A stretch of DNA of 64,000 bases. It comes from Tillus elongatus. Lineage: Eukaryota; Arthropoda; Insecta; Coleoptera; Cleridae. The notes beneath the pieces were generated by a model, which saw nothing but the letters and a program-made list of their open reading frames with translations, did not search any database and had not been told where the DNA came from. The stretch is taken from positions 65,584,529 through 65,648,528 of the forward strand of contig OZ023269.1 in the NCBI GenBank assembly GCA_964006375.1. The letters are read 5' to 3'. The position numbers and the translations under genes were made by a program. Positions 1 to 14,746 of this stretch are shown here, piece by piece (the stretch's first letter is position 1; each line of letters opens with the position of its first letter).

Positions 1-1651
1 TCAGTTTCAGCACCAGTGCTCCTTCTGTTGAGACTCCTGCTCTGTATGCATATTGTCCGCAGTGTAGGGGATATGCTTCCAGTACACTGCCCCTAATGTG
101 CCGGTCGAGAAGTTTTTCCACTGTTTTTAGCAAGAAGGACATGAGACTTATTGGCCTCAGGGACTTTGCTTGGTCTGTTGGACGCCCATGTTTAGGAATC
201 AATACAACCCTGGCCAGTCTCCATGCCCTCGGAATGTACCCCAGAGCCAGGCTGGCCCTCATAATGAGGGTAAGCGCCGGCGACAGTATATCTATCCCCT
301 GTTGGAGCATGATGGGCATTATTCCATCAAATGCCAGGGATTTGTATGGCTTAAAGCTGTTAATGGCTCATCTGATTTTGCGCCAAGTAACCACCTCTTT
401 AGCGACTGTCCAGTCTACTCTAGATGCCTGCCTATAAGGTGCCTCTATTTCTGCGTGTTCCCAGTTTGAAGGTGATTGGTTTATTATGTTACAGCCGGGG
501 AAGTGCGCTTGGAGTAAAATTTCCATAGTTTCCTCCACCGAGCTTGTAAAGCCTCCTGTGGATGTTCTAAGGGAGCCTATGTTGGTCTGAGTGCCCTTGA
601 ACAGGATCTTGTGTAGTCAAGCACCCTCGGACGTGTTCTCCACTTCCTCGCAGTGCCTCCTCCACACTCCTTCTTGGCGTTCCTCAGTCTTTTGTTATAG
701 GCCGTTAGGGCCTGTTTATATTCATCCCATGCTCCCGACCTTTTGTCCGCGTTAAACAGCTTACGAACCTGCGTCCTCCTTTGCCTGAGGTCCTCGTTCC
801 ACCACGAGACGTTCCTGGTGGACAGCTCCATTTTCAGGGGACAGTTGGCGTTATAGGTCAAGGTGATTGCGTCTCGCACTTGGGCTGCCACAATCTCGAG
901 GTCTATTGAATTGTCAATGGTACTCTTAACCCCCCGCAGTTTCACTGCTAGGTCTGCCCTGTAGGCTTCCCAGTCCGCCTTGCGGGGGTCCTGGTACCAT
1001 ACCGTTTGTGTTTCGACTTTGGTAATTTCAAACCAGATGTATCTGTGGTCTGAGCTACTCACCCCAGACACAGCCCAGTTCTTAACAGTCACCCAGAATC
1101 TGGGGGGAAACTGTTAGATCTAAAACTTCCTTACGCCGTGTTGTGACGAAGGTCGGTTTATTACCTCTCTTCAATGTATAAATTAAATTTTGTAAAGAAT
1201 TGAAAAAGTGCCTCACCCCTAGAGTTTGTGTCCGAGCTTCCTTACAACTCATGGTGCGCGTTCGCATCCATGCCGAAAATGGTCTGCCATCCACCTGCTC
1301 TGCTACCCACCATCAGCTGTTCTACTTCCTTCCTTGGGTGGAGGAGGGTTCGTGCTGGCCCCTGGCAGATAGGCTGATCCGACAGTAATGTCCCTTGGCC
1401 CATCCGTTCCTCTACATCGGATTTTGATCGTTGCCAGGTCCCTGGGACAGAAATTCACTACAGGCCGTCGGGTTCACGCTGGATCTGCTGTAGATGAGCT
1501 GTCCAGCAGCTCCGCCGAGTGCCGTGATCTCTCCTTTATAGGAGTACGGTTCCTGGATGAGGGCCACATCCGTGTTCCTCAGAACCATCAGCAGTCCGGC
1601 CGTGGCTGCCCTACTGTGTTGGAGGTTCACCTGAAGGAACCTAAGTCCCAT
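1..1651 (-). pseudogene. LOA ORF2 (EN-RT), broken and cut by window edge
   Basis: Begins at the ATG complementary to 1649-1651, overlapping the ORF1 stop as in the better copy at 18073. The endonuclease start (GLRFLQVNLQHSRAATAGL) is readable to about 1450, then a deletion of some tens of bases removes part of the endonuclease. Later pieces (complement of 1082-1294 and 577-1092) show the ANxPTFVTTRR-type end of the endonuclease and the linker to RT in different frames. RT sequence continues antisense to position 1. Multiple frame changes make it a pseudogene. Confidence 0.8.
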
Positions 1652-2696
1652 TAACCCCTAGTTGCTTTCCCAGTGGGCGGAAGCTAACCCTTCCCAGGCC
1701 CCAGAATGCCTTGAAGGAGGTTCCTTGAATGTCTCTGTAAGACGCCTGGTCGATCAAGAAGGCGAGGGTCTGTCCTTTCTCCTCTGCCTTCCTGCTTAGA
1801 ACCGACCAGTGTTATGTCCCAGTTCAGGGTTTTGGATCTTCAGTCTACTGATCACCGTTTCCTGCGGGACGGTGTCAGGGATCCGTACTAGGACCTTGCG
1901 TCTCTTTGGAAGTTCCTTGTGTTCGACGACTGTCAAGTGCGCCCGCTCCCAAATCTGACCGGGGTCCCCGATCGTATTTCGCAGCCAGTTCCGCGACTGC
2001 GGGCCGGCACAGGTTATCCAGAGGATGCCCCCCGCCAGGCGCGCCCGGTGGAACTGAGGCGGGCTCTCCCGTTTCTGAAGAGCGTCCACCGCAGCTACCA
2101 TCGCAGCCTGGATCAGGTCCGCCTTCCCCTGGTCTAGCGTTACCTCAGGATGGCGTCTGTCAATCACCGCCATCCCAAGTCTATCCGCAGCCTCCCTGTA
2201 CGAGCCAGTCTGCGCCGGTGTTCTGGCCCTGGTCATATTGGGACTTCTGCCTGTAGTAGGTGTGCTAGAGCCCGAGCGCGTCCTCTCCTGACCCGCACTC
2301 CCCTCTTGCGCCTTTACAGGTTTCTCGACCGTCCACGTCCCGGTCGCCATTTTCTGCGTCCTCCGGAAACATCTTCTTTTGCGCCCAGGAAAGACGCTTG
2401 GACTGCCGGGGCAGTCCCTCTACCCCTACAGTAGGGTCCTCACTGGTGGAGGGGCCCCCAGAGTCCGCGGACTTTGCCGCCCTTCGGTGGGACCCAGCCT
2501 CCAGCTTGGGTATCGGGGACAAGTCTGTGACCCGATCCTCGGTATCTACGTCGGTCGTGAGACCTCCAGAGTTCGCGGACGCTGCCGCCCCCTGGCTTGT
2601 CTCCGTTTCCGAAATAGACTCAAAGCACGAGTCTGTAGCCGGAGCCACTCCTCGAGCCTCATTGGTTTTGGTTTTATATCTATTTATGATCTTCAT
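1641..2696 (-). pseudogene. LOA ORF1 (gag-like, DUF4780-type), broken
   Basis: The start ATG (complement of 2694-2696) and the stop (complement of 1641-1643) align with the intact 385-residue ORF1 of the copy at 16926. The N-terminal half is low-complexity, rich in Ser, Thr, Gly and Pro; the C-terminal half carries the conserved block around IDRRHPEVTLDQGKADLIQA that I associate with DUF4780 in LOA ORF1 proteins, presumably an RNA-binding RNP component. A frameshift near 2300-2350 moves the second half into another frame, and a further shift near 1800 removes the last ~50 residues. Not functional. Family assignment rests on recall of this domain, not on a search. Confidence 0.8.
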
Positions 2697-3030
2697 GTTG
2701 TTCCACGAGAATGGGGGAAATACTGTCCACACCATCAGGACCCCCTGTGTGGTGCAAGGCGGGTTACTCTGTAGGGTTGCCCGGTACTCCAGAGGTTTCC
2801 TTCACGACACCATCAACGGCACCAGGGTGGCACGTGTCACGTGACACCGTAGATTCGGGAGTTTATTTCGACCTTCGTGTCTAGAGTTATCAGCAGGGTT
2901 ACCTCGTGCAGGATGCGGCTCTTCAGCGCGCATGACGGTCTTGGGGAAAGCTTCATCGAAAGCTTATGTTGTTGTTTCCACTTGCTCAGCTTGCCCCCTG
3001 GAGTCCTTTGGCCGACGACTCCTCGACCCC

Positions 3031-3870
<840 letters not shown>

Positions 3871-6179
3871 CTACGGTGGATATGGCGTCCATACATTAGG
3901 CATTTGCGGTAGATGCGGCGTCCGCTGCGATATGGCGTCCGTATACCGGACATCATATCGCATTGTTAATTTTTTGGGTTCTATGATCATTTTAGACTTT
4001 TATGAAGTGATTCTGAGATTTTTATTTTGACGCCATAAACCCGGATTTTGAATGAAACTGTATATCTTAGTTCAAGCTTCTACCGCTTGTTATTAGCGGC
4101 GCCATCAAGAATCAATATACGCGACGTATACATTTGAACAGTCAACGTTTACTTTACAGTTGATACGGCGTCCAGGTATTGGCAACGTGGCTTATCGTTT
4201 GTTCTGCTTAAGATTTTAAGTTATACAGTTCACTCTACGTTATTAGCATAAAAAGGACTCCCGCCTCTTTATATGTTATGGGTCTTCTGGAGCGTTTGTT
4301 TAAATGTGTGACAATTCTATATTTAACTGACGTTTTTCAAGAATATTTACATGGAAAATTTTATCAAAATGATTTTAGAGAACAGCCCTAATAAGCAAAT
4401 CGCAAATAATAAATAAACAAATTCATTTTAATTTTCTATTGTTTTAATTTAGTTTTATTAAGGAATGTACATTTAAAGATTGTTTAGGCAAATAAAACGT
4501 AAAAAAATAGGGTTAGATTATGAAAGTATGTGGAAGTTTGATTGTGTTGAACTAAGTTATTTTAATAAATGCAGTATGGTAGAAAAGTACTGTATCGTTT
4601 AAAATTTTGAATTTTGTTTAATTAAATACACTAACATAGTTTATCAACACTACTTTTCTAAAACCTCTGATTTCACCTAAGTCTTTCATGCAAGGTTCTG
4701 GTACAAACTCAGGTTCTTGAGTAAATAAAAATACTAAACTTTTTGAGAAGCCTTGCGATAAAAGTGCGAGTGTACCTGTGTGCGTGCGTGCGAGGGCGCG
4801 CGCGCGTTTTTGTGTGGGTGTGCGTGCGCAGTTGAATGTACCTGTGTAGCACAATTTTGTACACAAGATAACTTTGAAAAGCATGAAGGTTATTTATGAC
4901 TTCATTTTTGGTATATGGAATTCTTGGAAGCGTAAAATAAAGTCATTAAAAAAACCTGTCCTATCGTAATAGCCTTTAGGTTTTTTGTTTTGACTTTAAA
5001 ATAGAAAACATTGCTTAGTTAATAATTCAGCAAATCGTTAAAATGTGTTTTGAAATGGTCTTTAAAAACTCAAATAAATATCTTGTAATTTTTTACTGAA
5101 CCGGCCGATTTCAAAACGGCGGCAAGTGTTTCTTAACAAAATAGCAGTCATTCATAAAAAATATCTTATTAGTTAAAATAACTTCGTTCAAACACGTCAA
5201 ATATGCATTCAACATTCAACAACGTCGAATGTGGTTTTTTGTTTTTCCGGCATGTATCTATTGACACTTGCTATAATTTATTATAAATATGCCGTAGCAA
5301 ATGCATACCTCCGTATCAGAAAAGTCTATAAAACCTAACCAAGGTCAAAATTATATTGGATATTAAAATGTAAAACGGGATATTAGAAATACATATTGCA
5401 GCTAAATGCCTACTGTATGTTTACGTGGTATGTTCTTTAAAACAGGCCAGATATAATCCAAAACAATAATGAATAATACGATTACTTGTATAATCAAAAA
5501 TGTGTTTGTGAATCCTATCAGTTGGCGATTTTTTTTAATTCCAATAATATAACTGTCTAGGCTTTGATACCGCTAGGTTGACTTACCTATTTTTCAGTTG
5601 GTTAAAAAAGTTATACAAAATATTTTAGGTTCGTATTAAAAGAACTCTTGTTTATTGTGTTATTTTTTAATTTTGTAAAGGTTTTATTGAATTGAAATTA
5701 AGTAAGCTGAAAACTTGATTCATTTATACCGAAATCTCGTAGAATTTGGTATTGTGTTAATTGGCAAACCATTTTTTTGCTTAGAGGTAAAGTATAAAGA
5801 TTAATAATGTATTATCAAAATAACAAATAAACGATATATTTATACATCATAGAACAACTCCCTACTGAATATATTTAGGATGAGTATCAGCTTGAAAATA
5901 AATTCAGTTTATTTGAACTATTTCCAACACTTCATAATTAATTTTACAAAGAACATATTAAAAGCCAGAGAATTTATTTTATTTCAGTCCCAATAATTTT
6001 AGTGATAATACTCAGATTGGGCTGTTTAAGTGTTTTCCAGCTGTATCTATTCATGATCAGCATAATCTCAAAAATAACTTCACTTCCCACTAAATGAAGT
6101 TTTATTTAAAGCTTTTTCTTTTTATGATAGAGTTCATGAAAGATAAAGCTAGTTATGTGTCCCCAAGACGTCATGAAAT

Positions 6180-8270
6180 TGTTTGTTCTGCCACATGATG
6201 GGTGTTTCCTCGCTTCTTAAATAGTTAGGTTATATGTCTGCTGGGAGGGCATTTGAAAGCTTAGATGGTCTAGGAGAGAACAAAGATTCGTAACGAACCG
6301 TTCGACAAGTAGTTAATTTGACACTAGAAGCGTGTGTTTTTTTGACTAAAACGGGTTGGCCGATTAAAGGTTACAAGCGGAGGTACCAACGAAGCAATTT
6401 CTAAGGAGCAACGTTGGTAGTAATATCGATAGAAGGGGCAGAGATCTCAAATCTTTCTTTTGTAGTCGAGAGAAGTGAGATTGCCTGTGATATAATAAAT
6501 CTCCTATTATTATTATTATTATTATTAGTTTATTGGTGTATAAATTTTACAATGCATCTTACAATTAAGTATTAAACTTGTGTTTGCAATTGATACAATT
6601 TGGACTTGAATATAATGAAAAACTGCAATATAGCTCGAAATCTTCTTGACACTGACGGCACTTTGATTTTGGTTTTCCAATTTTTCATTTTAATTAACTT
6701 CCCATAATTGTTTCCTATAACCAATATTTCATATATATCCTTGGAATTTTTATATCATGGTCCAATAACAAAATTGTCTTGTTTTAACTTAGATTTTCGA
6801 ATATTATAAATTTTAAAGCACCAAAATTATAATAGAATATAGGAGGGACAAGTTTGTTTTTGGGGCAGCACCCCAGACATGCAATCAGTATTCTAACTGT
6901 GGATGTATCTGTGCTTTATACAGGATCAAAAGCTGCTGTGATGAAAGCAAACTTTTTACCTAAAATAGACACCCAAGCTTTTTTGTTGCTGGTGGTTTTG
7001 GGTGCCAGCAAAGATCATCTGCAAAAGTTATATATGCAGAGATTGTGGATTTTTGGGCAGTATTTTGCCAGACATTTGGACGTCTGGGCCCAGAATGTCA
7101 CCCTTCCTAGGGAAGATGCAATTCTGTGTTTATCAAACATTAAACATAACCAAACTTGCAGACTCTCAGCTGAGAATCTTAGACGGGTCATCATTTAGGA
7201 AGTTGGTTACTTTTACTCTTAATGATAAGGAGCTATAAGCAGATATTGGACGCGTCGATGAGAACGTGCTCCGAAGAGTACTAACATCAGCAAAGCTGTG
7301 GATTGGATTGTTGGTTTATATGCAAAGGAAAAACTGTGGGAGCTAAAATGGACCTCTGGGGAACACCCGTATTGATTCTTAATTAATCTGATAAAGCACC
7401 ATCGACAACAATATGCAAGAACCGATCCTTCAGAAAACTAAATAACCATAGGCATAGTTTTAAAAGCAATCAGTATGATGAAAGTTTATTGAAGAGTGCC
7501 GCATGCCAGATCCGATCGAATGCTTTAGAAATGTACAACGAAATTGCATGATCAGCTCCAATTTTTTCTAAAGCAGAACATCAAAGAATGACGTATGTTG
7601 AAATATCGCCAGTATACCGGTTTTGACAAAAGCTGTATTGACGATCACAAAACTAATGTTGTGCAGCTTGTTTCCGGAAAGATGCGAATCCTCCATTTTA
7701 TAGGACTTTGAAGGAGGCGACATAAAATTGGAGTCAGTTCAGGAGCACACATTTTAAGAACTATTGCTGAGATTCTATCGGGTCCTGATACCTTTTTGAT
7801 GTCAAAATTTTCAAATATGTGCTTAACAGTACGATGCCTATATAATATTTCTCCCATTTTAGACTTTACAGCTGGAATAGTTGGTGGGCTCTTTTACTGC
7901 AAAACAAGCCTGGAATTAGAAGCAATTTACGGGCGAATAGATCGGCCTTTCTTCTGAAGATACGGCGAATATTCCATGATTTGATGCCAGGGGAGGAAAG
8001 GAGCTGCTGGTGAAATTTCTACCTATAATTTTTGTCATAAGCCAGAAACGTCGGGTATTGTTTGGACAAGAGATGGCTTTGTCACTTACTGATTGGTGGA
8101 AATCATTTTTGGCTTGATCGATTGTCTGTTTGGTTCCTTGCTGATGCAAAGGTGGCGTGAGTTTCGCTGCTAGGGTTTTTGCGCCAAAGTTTGTAGGCAG
8201 AATGTGCGGTAACTACTGCTTTTTGGCAAGCTTTATTTTCATTTCGAATCGACATGTTTTGATGAATGAG
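6180..8270 (-). mobile_element. Decayed CR1/Jockey-type non-LTR fragment (copy A)
   Basis: On the minus strand, short pieces in several frames resemble the linker and RT of a CR1/Jockey-superfamily ORF2: QAKNDFHQSV..NNTRRFW (complement of 7916-8149), IVLKMCAPELTPILCRLL (complement of 7645-7857), antisense traces of an AD-D-type RT core around 7200-7400, and a C-terminal SLLY-IQKRAVRF-type end that here is interrupted by the 6505-6827 replacement. A related but distinct element lies at 33884-38991. No intact frame remains; endonuclease and termini were not found. Confidence 0.7.
6505..6827. other. Copy-A-specific insertion or replacement with (TTA)n
   Basis: In copy B the bases around 13035-13060 run straight through the antisense element; in copy A the same place holds (TTATTA)n followed by ~300 AT-rich bases, with ~28 bases of the element missing. 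No terminal repeats or coding potential were seen, so its origin is unknown. Confidence 0.5.
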
Positions 8271-8340
8271 GAATATAGGTTTCTATGCATAATAAAATAA
8301 TTACTGTAATGGAGTTGACGCATTCTGTGGGATTATTATC

Positions 8341-8343
<3 letters not shown>

Positions 8344-8429
<86 letters not shown>
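8344..8429. repeat. (TA)43 microsatellite, empty site of TIR element
   Basis: Occupies the same position in copy A that holds TA - TIR element - TA in copy B (14643-16421), so it represents the pre-insertion state. Confidence 0.95.
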
Positions 8430-8432
<3 letters not shown>

Positions 8433-8654
8433 TAATTTATCACTAATAGACTTAATTTCCAAGGTTATTGAATGAAACACATATGCATCCTGTTTTATTT
8501 GATATGCTGCTGTTTACACTACTATGTTCAGTTATCACTAATAGAAGTCATTTTTTTAAAAGAGTAACAAGTAAATGATAATTCACAAACGGCTTTACAT
8601 CCCTCTGAAGGCAGGAGCATAAAAACATTTTACTTTTACCTATTAACTTTTGAA

Positions 8655-9400
8655 ACATTATATCCGGTTATATTACTCGAGTTTTATTGAAAAAATTTCA
8701 ATTTTCACCAAATCATCCCTTATTTATCCCCTACCCTCTGAAGCGATCTTACCCAAAAACAACTCGAAGCGTTCCTTTGTCGGGTGCTAACCGGATACCA
8801 AATTTGAAGATGATATCCCAATTCGTTCGAAAGTTATTGCGTCTATTAACAGACAGACGTACATGCAGACAGACCGACCGACAGATAAAAAAAATTCGTT
8901 CCAGAATCAAGTTTTCTATAGTTTTTTAGACTTTTTACGCTGTTTTAGGGGGAAAAAATCGAAATTTTTGTCAACAATATTTCACCCCCACAGATTCAAC
9001 CCATAATTTAATTTCAGAGCAGAATACCACATGTTTGATGAGATTAAATGTTTTCTAATAAATAAACCCTAAAACGTCATATTACTCGAGTTTTAACGAA
9101 AAAATGTAAATTTTCTCCAAATCACACTCCCTCCCATTCACCCCCTAAAGCAATTTTACCCAAAAACAATCAGAACCGTTCGTTTGTCCACTGCTAACTG
9201 TATACCAAATTTGAAGACGTTGTAAAGTTATTGTGGCTACAAACAGACATACAGACCGACAGACAAAAACAAATTTCGTTCCGAAATCATGTTTTATACA
9301 TGTTTTGATATTTTTACGACGTTCAAGCAAAAAAATTTTTTGTGACCGATGCGATACTTCCACACGTCACGATGTGGAAGTAATAGCTAATTTGATAGAA
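8655..9400. repeat. Two diverged ~370-base units with GACA-rich tract
   Basis: Two tandem units each begin TTATATTACTCGAGTTTTA and share the order CCAAATCA, CCCTCTGAAGCGAT or equivalent, ACCCAAAAACAA, then an ACAGACAGAC...GACCGAC tract and TTCGTTCC. The first spans about 8671-9076, the second 9077-9400. A third occurrence lies at 22340-22766. This looks like a dispersed interspersed repeat; I do not recognise the family. Confidence 0.65.
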
Positions 9401-10139
9401 CAGTGTTTTACATTTTAGCATAATTAGATTAACTGTGTTGAGTAAAAAAAAAAACCAAATAAATAATTGCCTTAATTGATGCTTCGGTCGTGCTGTCAGA
9501 AAGAATAATATAGTCGACTCTTTTCTTATAACTATATTCTTATGTTAAAGCTACAATAACTGTAATAACTGTGACAATGCAAAGAGAAATGAAAAAAACT
9601 CTTTTAATTAAAATTTAATAAAATCATTTCCCCAAAACTTAAGTAAAGAAGTTACTAAAACATTTTCAAATGTATTAGTAAGAGCAACGGAATATAATGA
9701 CCTAATTGGTTCGACAATAAAATAATTACTCTGATTTTAATTGATAGCGATTCTGTTATCGAAACCAAATTACCTAGATGCTTGATTCCCCCTTTTAAAC
9801 TTAACTCTTTTATCATGTTAATGTAGGTATTTGGTAGGTATATCTAGGTATATAAAGTGGCAACGACGTATGACGCCGTATCCACTGTAGATTGAGAAAT
9901 ATATATACAATAAGGAGTTGGTATCGCTGCAGTCTGAATGATGAATATACGGACAGGAGTTCGCATGCCCTGTTTTTAAAAGGAGTTCATAAACATTGGA
10001 GAATGTAAGTTGCCCAAAAAATTTTTTTGCTAATTAAAATTCGGTTTCCTACACTACTTCCTACACTACTAAAAAATTAATATACATGAACAAATTTTAA
10101 TATATTCGGGTTAATTCTGGTGGACGCCATATAACTTGT

Positions 10140-10140
<1 letters not shown>
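9401..10140. other. AT-rich stretch, no gene seen
   Basis: No coding signal. Contains inverted occurrences of the recurrent GATAYGGCGTC motif (9872-9883 and 10121-10132). Confidence 0.5.
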
Positions 10141-10389
<249 letters not shown>

Positions 10390-12689
10390 GTATATCGGAC
10401 GTCATATCGCGTTGTTGATTTTTTGGCTTCTATGATCATTTTTGACTTTTATGAAGTGATTCTGAGATTTTCAGTTTGACGCCATAAACCCGGATTTTGA
10501 ATGCAAGCGTATATCTTAGTTCCAAGCTTTTACCGCTTGTTATTAGCGGCGCTATCAAGAATCAATATACGCAACGTATATATTTAAACAGTTAAAGTTT
10601 AGTTTACAGTGGATACGGCGTCCAAGTATTGGCAACGTGGCTTATCGTTTGTTCTGCTTGAGATTTTAAGTTATATAGTTCACTATACGTTATTAACATA
10701 ATATGACTCCCGCCTTTTTATATTTTATGGATCTCCTGGAGCGTTTGTTTAAATGTGTGACATTCTATATTTAACTGATGTTTTTCAAGAATATTTACAT
10801 GGAAAAAAAATTTAAACTGATTTTAGAGAACAGCCCTAATAAGCAAATCGCAAATAATAAGTAAACAAAATAATTTTAATTTTCTATTGTTTTAATTTAG
10901 TTTTATTAAGTACATTTAAAGATTGTTTAGGCAAATAAGATTAAAAAATAGAGTGAGAATATGAAAGTATGTAGAAGTTTGATTGTGTTGAACTCAGTTA
11001 TTTTAATAAACACGCAGTAAGGTAGAAAAGTACTGTTTCGTTCAAAATTTTGAATTTTGTTTCATTTAATACACTAACATAGTTTATCAACACTACTTTT
11101 CTAAAACCTCTGATATCACCCAAGTTTTTCATGCAAGGTTCTGGTACAAACTCAGATAGGTTCTTGAGCAAATGAAAATATAAGTATAAAATACGTAGAC
11201 TTTTTGAGAAGCCTTGCGTAAAAAGTGCGAGTGTATCTGTGTGCGTGCGTGCGAGGGCGTGTGTCTCTGTGTGTGTGTGTGTTTCTGTGTGCGTGTGTAG
11301 CACAATTTTGTATACAAGATAACTTTGAAAAGCATGAAGGTTATTTATAACTTCATTTTTGGTATATGAAATTCTTGGAAGCGTAAAATAAAGTTTTTAA
11401 AAAACCTGCCCTATCGTAATAGCTTTTACGTTTTTTTTTGTTTTGTCTTTATAATAGAAAACATTGCTTAGTTAATAATTCAGCAAATCCTTAAAATGTG
11501 TTTTGAAATGGTCTTTAAGAACTGAAATAAAATATATCTTGTAATGTTTTACTGAACCGGCCGATTTCAAAACGGCGGCAAGTTTTTCTTAACGAAATTT
11601 TACTGTCACTATTTAATAAAATTTAAAGAAAACAAAGTATTTATAACAAAATAGCAGTCATTCATAAAAAATATCTTATTAGTTAAAATAACATCGTTCA
11701 AACATATCAAATATGTATTCAACATTCAGCAACGTCGAATGTGTTTTTTTTTTCTGGCATGTATCTATTAGCACTTGCTATAATTTATTATAAATATGCA
11801 GTAAAAAATGCATACCTCCTTATCAGAAAAGTCTATAACACCTAAACAAGGTAAAAATTATATTGGATGTTAAAATAATGTAAAATGGGATATTAGAAAT
11901 ACATATTGCAGCAAAATGCCTACAGTATGTTTACGTGGTATGCTCTTTAAAACAGGCCAGATATAATCCAAAACAATAATGAGTAATACGATTACCTGTA
12001 TAATCAAAAATGTGTTTGTGAATCCTATCAGTTGGCGATTTTTTTTTAAATTCCATTAATATAACTGTCTAGGCTTTGATACCGCTAGGTTGTCTTACCT
12101 ATTTTTCAGTTGGTTAAAAAGATTGTAAAAAATATTTTAGGTTCGTTTTAAAAGAACTCTTGTTTATTGTGAGTTGTTTTTTTAATTTTGTAAAAGTTAT
12201 ATTTAATTGAAATTAAGTAACCTGAAAACTTGACTCATACTGAATTCTCGCAAAATTTGGTATTATATTAATTGACAAACCATTTTTTTTTGCTTACAGG
12301 TAAAGTATAAAAATTAATAATGTATTATCAAAGTAAAAATAAACAATATATTTATACATCATAGAACAACTTCCTACTGAATATATTTAGGATGAGTATC
12401 AGCTTGTAGATAAATCCAGTTTATTTGAACTATTTCCAACACTTCATAATTAGTTTAACAATTTTAACATATTAAAAGCGATGGAATTTATTTTATTTCA
12501 GTCCCAATAATTTTTGTAATAATACTTAGATTGGGCTGTTTAAGTGTTATCCAGCTGTATCTATTCATGATCAGCATAATCTCAAAAATAACTTCACTTT
12601 CAACTAAATGAAGTTTTATTTAAAGCTTTTCTCTTTTTATGATAGAGTTCATGAAAGGTAAAGCTAATTATGTGTCCCCAAGACATCAT

Positions 12690-14530
12690 GAACTTGATTG
12701 TTCTGCCACAAGATGGGTGTTTACTCGCTTCTTAAATAGTTAGGTCATATGTCTTCGGAAATATGTCTGCTGGGAGGGAATTCCAAAGCTTAGATGATCT
12801 AGGAAAGAACAAAGATTCTTAACGAACCGTTCGACAAGTAGATAATTTGACACTAGAAGCATGTGTATTTTGACTAAAACGGGTTGGCCGATTAAAGGTT
12901 ACAAGCGGAGGTACCAACGAAGCAATTTCTAAGGAGCAACGTCAGTAGTAATATCGATAGAAGGGGCAGAGATCTCAAACCTTTCTTTTGTGGTCGAGAG
13001 AAGTGAGATTGCCTATGATATAATGAATCTCCTATAAAGCGAACAGCTCGTTTCTGAATAGAATATAGGAGGGACAAGTTGGGTTTGGGGGCAGTACCCC
13101 AGACATGCAATCAGTATTCGAACTGTGGATGTATCTGTGCTTTATACAGGATCACAAGCTGCTGTGATGAAAGCAAAGGTTTCACCTAAAACGGGCACCT
13201 AAGCTTTTTTGCTGCCAAAGCTTATAGGTGCCAGCAAAGATCCTCTGCAGAAGTTATACCTAATGTAGAGATTGTGGATTTTTGGGTAGTATGTTGCCAG
13301 CCATCTGGACGTCTGGTCCCTGCATGTCACCCTTCCTAGAGAAGAGACAATTCTGTGTTTATCCGGCATTAAACATAACCAAATTTGCAGACCCCCGGCT
13401 GTGAATCTTAGACGGGTCATCATTTAGGGAGTTTGGTTACATTAACTCTCAATGATAAAGAGCTAGAAGCAGATATTGGGCGCGTCGATGAGAACTTTCT
13501 GCGAAGAGTACTATCATCAGCGAAGCTGTGGATTGGATTGTCGGTTGTTGACAGAAGGTCATTTATATGCAAAGGAAAAAGTGTGGTAGCAAAAATGGAC
13601 CTCTGTGGAACACCCGCATTAATTTTTAATTCATATGATAAAGCACCATCGACAACAATATGGAAGAAGCGCCCCTTCAGAAAACTAGATAACCATAGGC
13701 ATAGTTTTAAAAGCAATCAGCATGGTGAAAGTTTATTGAAGAGTGCCGCATACCAGACCTGATCGAATGCTTTAGAAATGTACAACGAAATTGCATGACC
13801 AGCTCCAATTTTTTCTAAAGCAGAACACTAAAGAGTGATGTATGTCATAATAATGCCAGTAGACCGGTTTTGACAAAAGCTGTATTGACGATCACAAAAC
13901 TGACGAATAGAAATTGAGCGATAGCTCCGTACATCGGATTTGTCCCCATCTTTAGAGACAGGTTGAACTCCAGCTTGTTACCAGGAAGATGAAACTCCTC
14001 CATAGGACTTTGAAAGGAGGCGACATAAAATTGGAGTCAGTTCAGGAGCACACATTTTAAGAACTATTGCTGAGATTCCATCGGATCCTGATGCCTTTTT
14101 GATGTCTAAATTTTCAAATATCTGCTTAACACTACGATGCCTAAATAATATTACTCCCATTTTAGACTTTACAGCTGGAATAGTTCTCTTTTACTGCAAA
14201 ACAAGCGTGGAATTATAAGCAAATCACGGGCGAATAGATCGGCCTTTCTTCTGAATATACGGCGAATACTCCATAATTTGAATTCCAGGGGAGGAAAGGA
14301 GCTGCTGGTGAAATTTCTACCTATAATTTTTGTCATAAGCCAGAAACGTCGGGTGTTGTTTGGACAAGAAGTGGCTTTGTCACTTACTGATTGGTGGAAA
14401 TCATTTTTGGCTTGATCGATTGTCTGTTTGGTTCCTTGCTGATGCAAAGGTGGCGTGAATTTCGCTGATAGGGTTTTTGCGCCAAAGTTTGTAGGCAGAA
14501 TTTTCAGTAACTACTGCTTTTCGGCAAGTT
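12690..14530 (-). mobile_element. Decayed CR1/Jockey-type non-LTR fragment (copy B)
   Basis: Same antisense fragment as in copy A. Readable pieces on the minus strand are the ORF2 linker (complement of 14169-14447), RT start with SGSDGISAIVLKMCAPELTP (complement of 13978-14160), an RT core with FADDSTL (complement of 13420-13716; the expected FADD box of this clade) and a C-terminal end with SIQKRAVRFIGDSLYH (complement of 12892-13110). Frames change several times. Five-prime endonuclease is absent. Confidence 0.75.
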
Positions 14531-14642
14531 TTTTTTTTGATTTCGAATCAACATGTTTTGATGAATGAGGAATATAGGTTTGTATGCATAATAAAATAAT
14601 TTCTGTAGTGGAGTTGACACATTCTGTGGGATTATTATCTCG

Positions 14643-14664
14643 ATATATATATATATACATATAC

Positions 14665-14743
<79 letters not shown>
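14643..14743. repeat. TA-rich array left of TIR element
   Basis: Mostly (TA)n with a few TACATA interruptions near 14657-14672. It directly precedes the TTGCTATG terminus. Confidence 0.95.

Positions 14744-14746
<3 letters not shown>

Larger units (their letters stand above)
1..3030 (-). mobile_element. LOA-clade non-LTR retrotransposon, copy 1 (5' half, decayed)
   Basis: Reading leftwards from 3030 the sequence matches the two other LOA copies in this window (starting at 16569 and 31002) from the same GGGG-TC/TA-AGGAG 5' terminus, through a ~330-base 5' UTR, ORF1 and ORF2 up to the middle of the reverse transcriptase, where the window ends. The shared 5' terminus suggests a true element start rather than random truncation. 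Several indels and stops break both reading frames, so this copy is dead. No target duplication can be checked because the 3' end lies outside the window. Confidence 0.88.

Noticed and set aside
96..469. Plus-strand open frames with RNGxxP-like phrases at the left edge
   Set aside because: They are antisense shadows of the LOA reverse transcriptase, seen identically opposite copies 2 and 3.
4750..4840. CpG-rich tract as a promoter
   Set aside because: It is a GT/GC microsatellite-like tract repeated at 11220-11300 in the duplicated segment, with no initiator or following gene.
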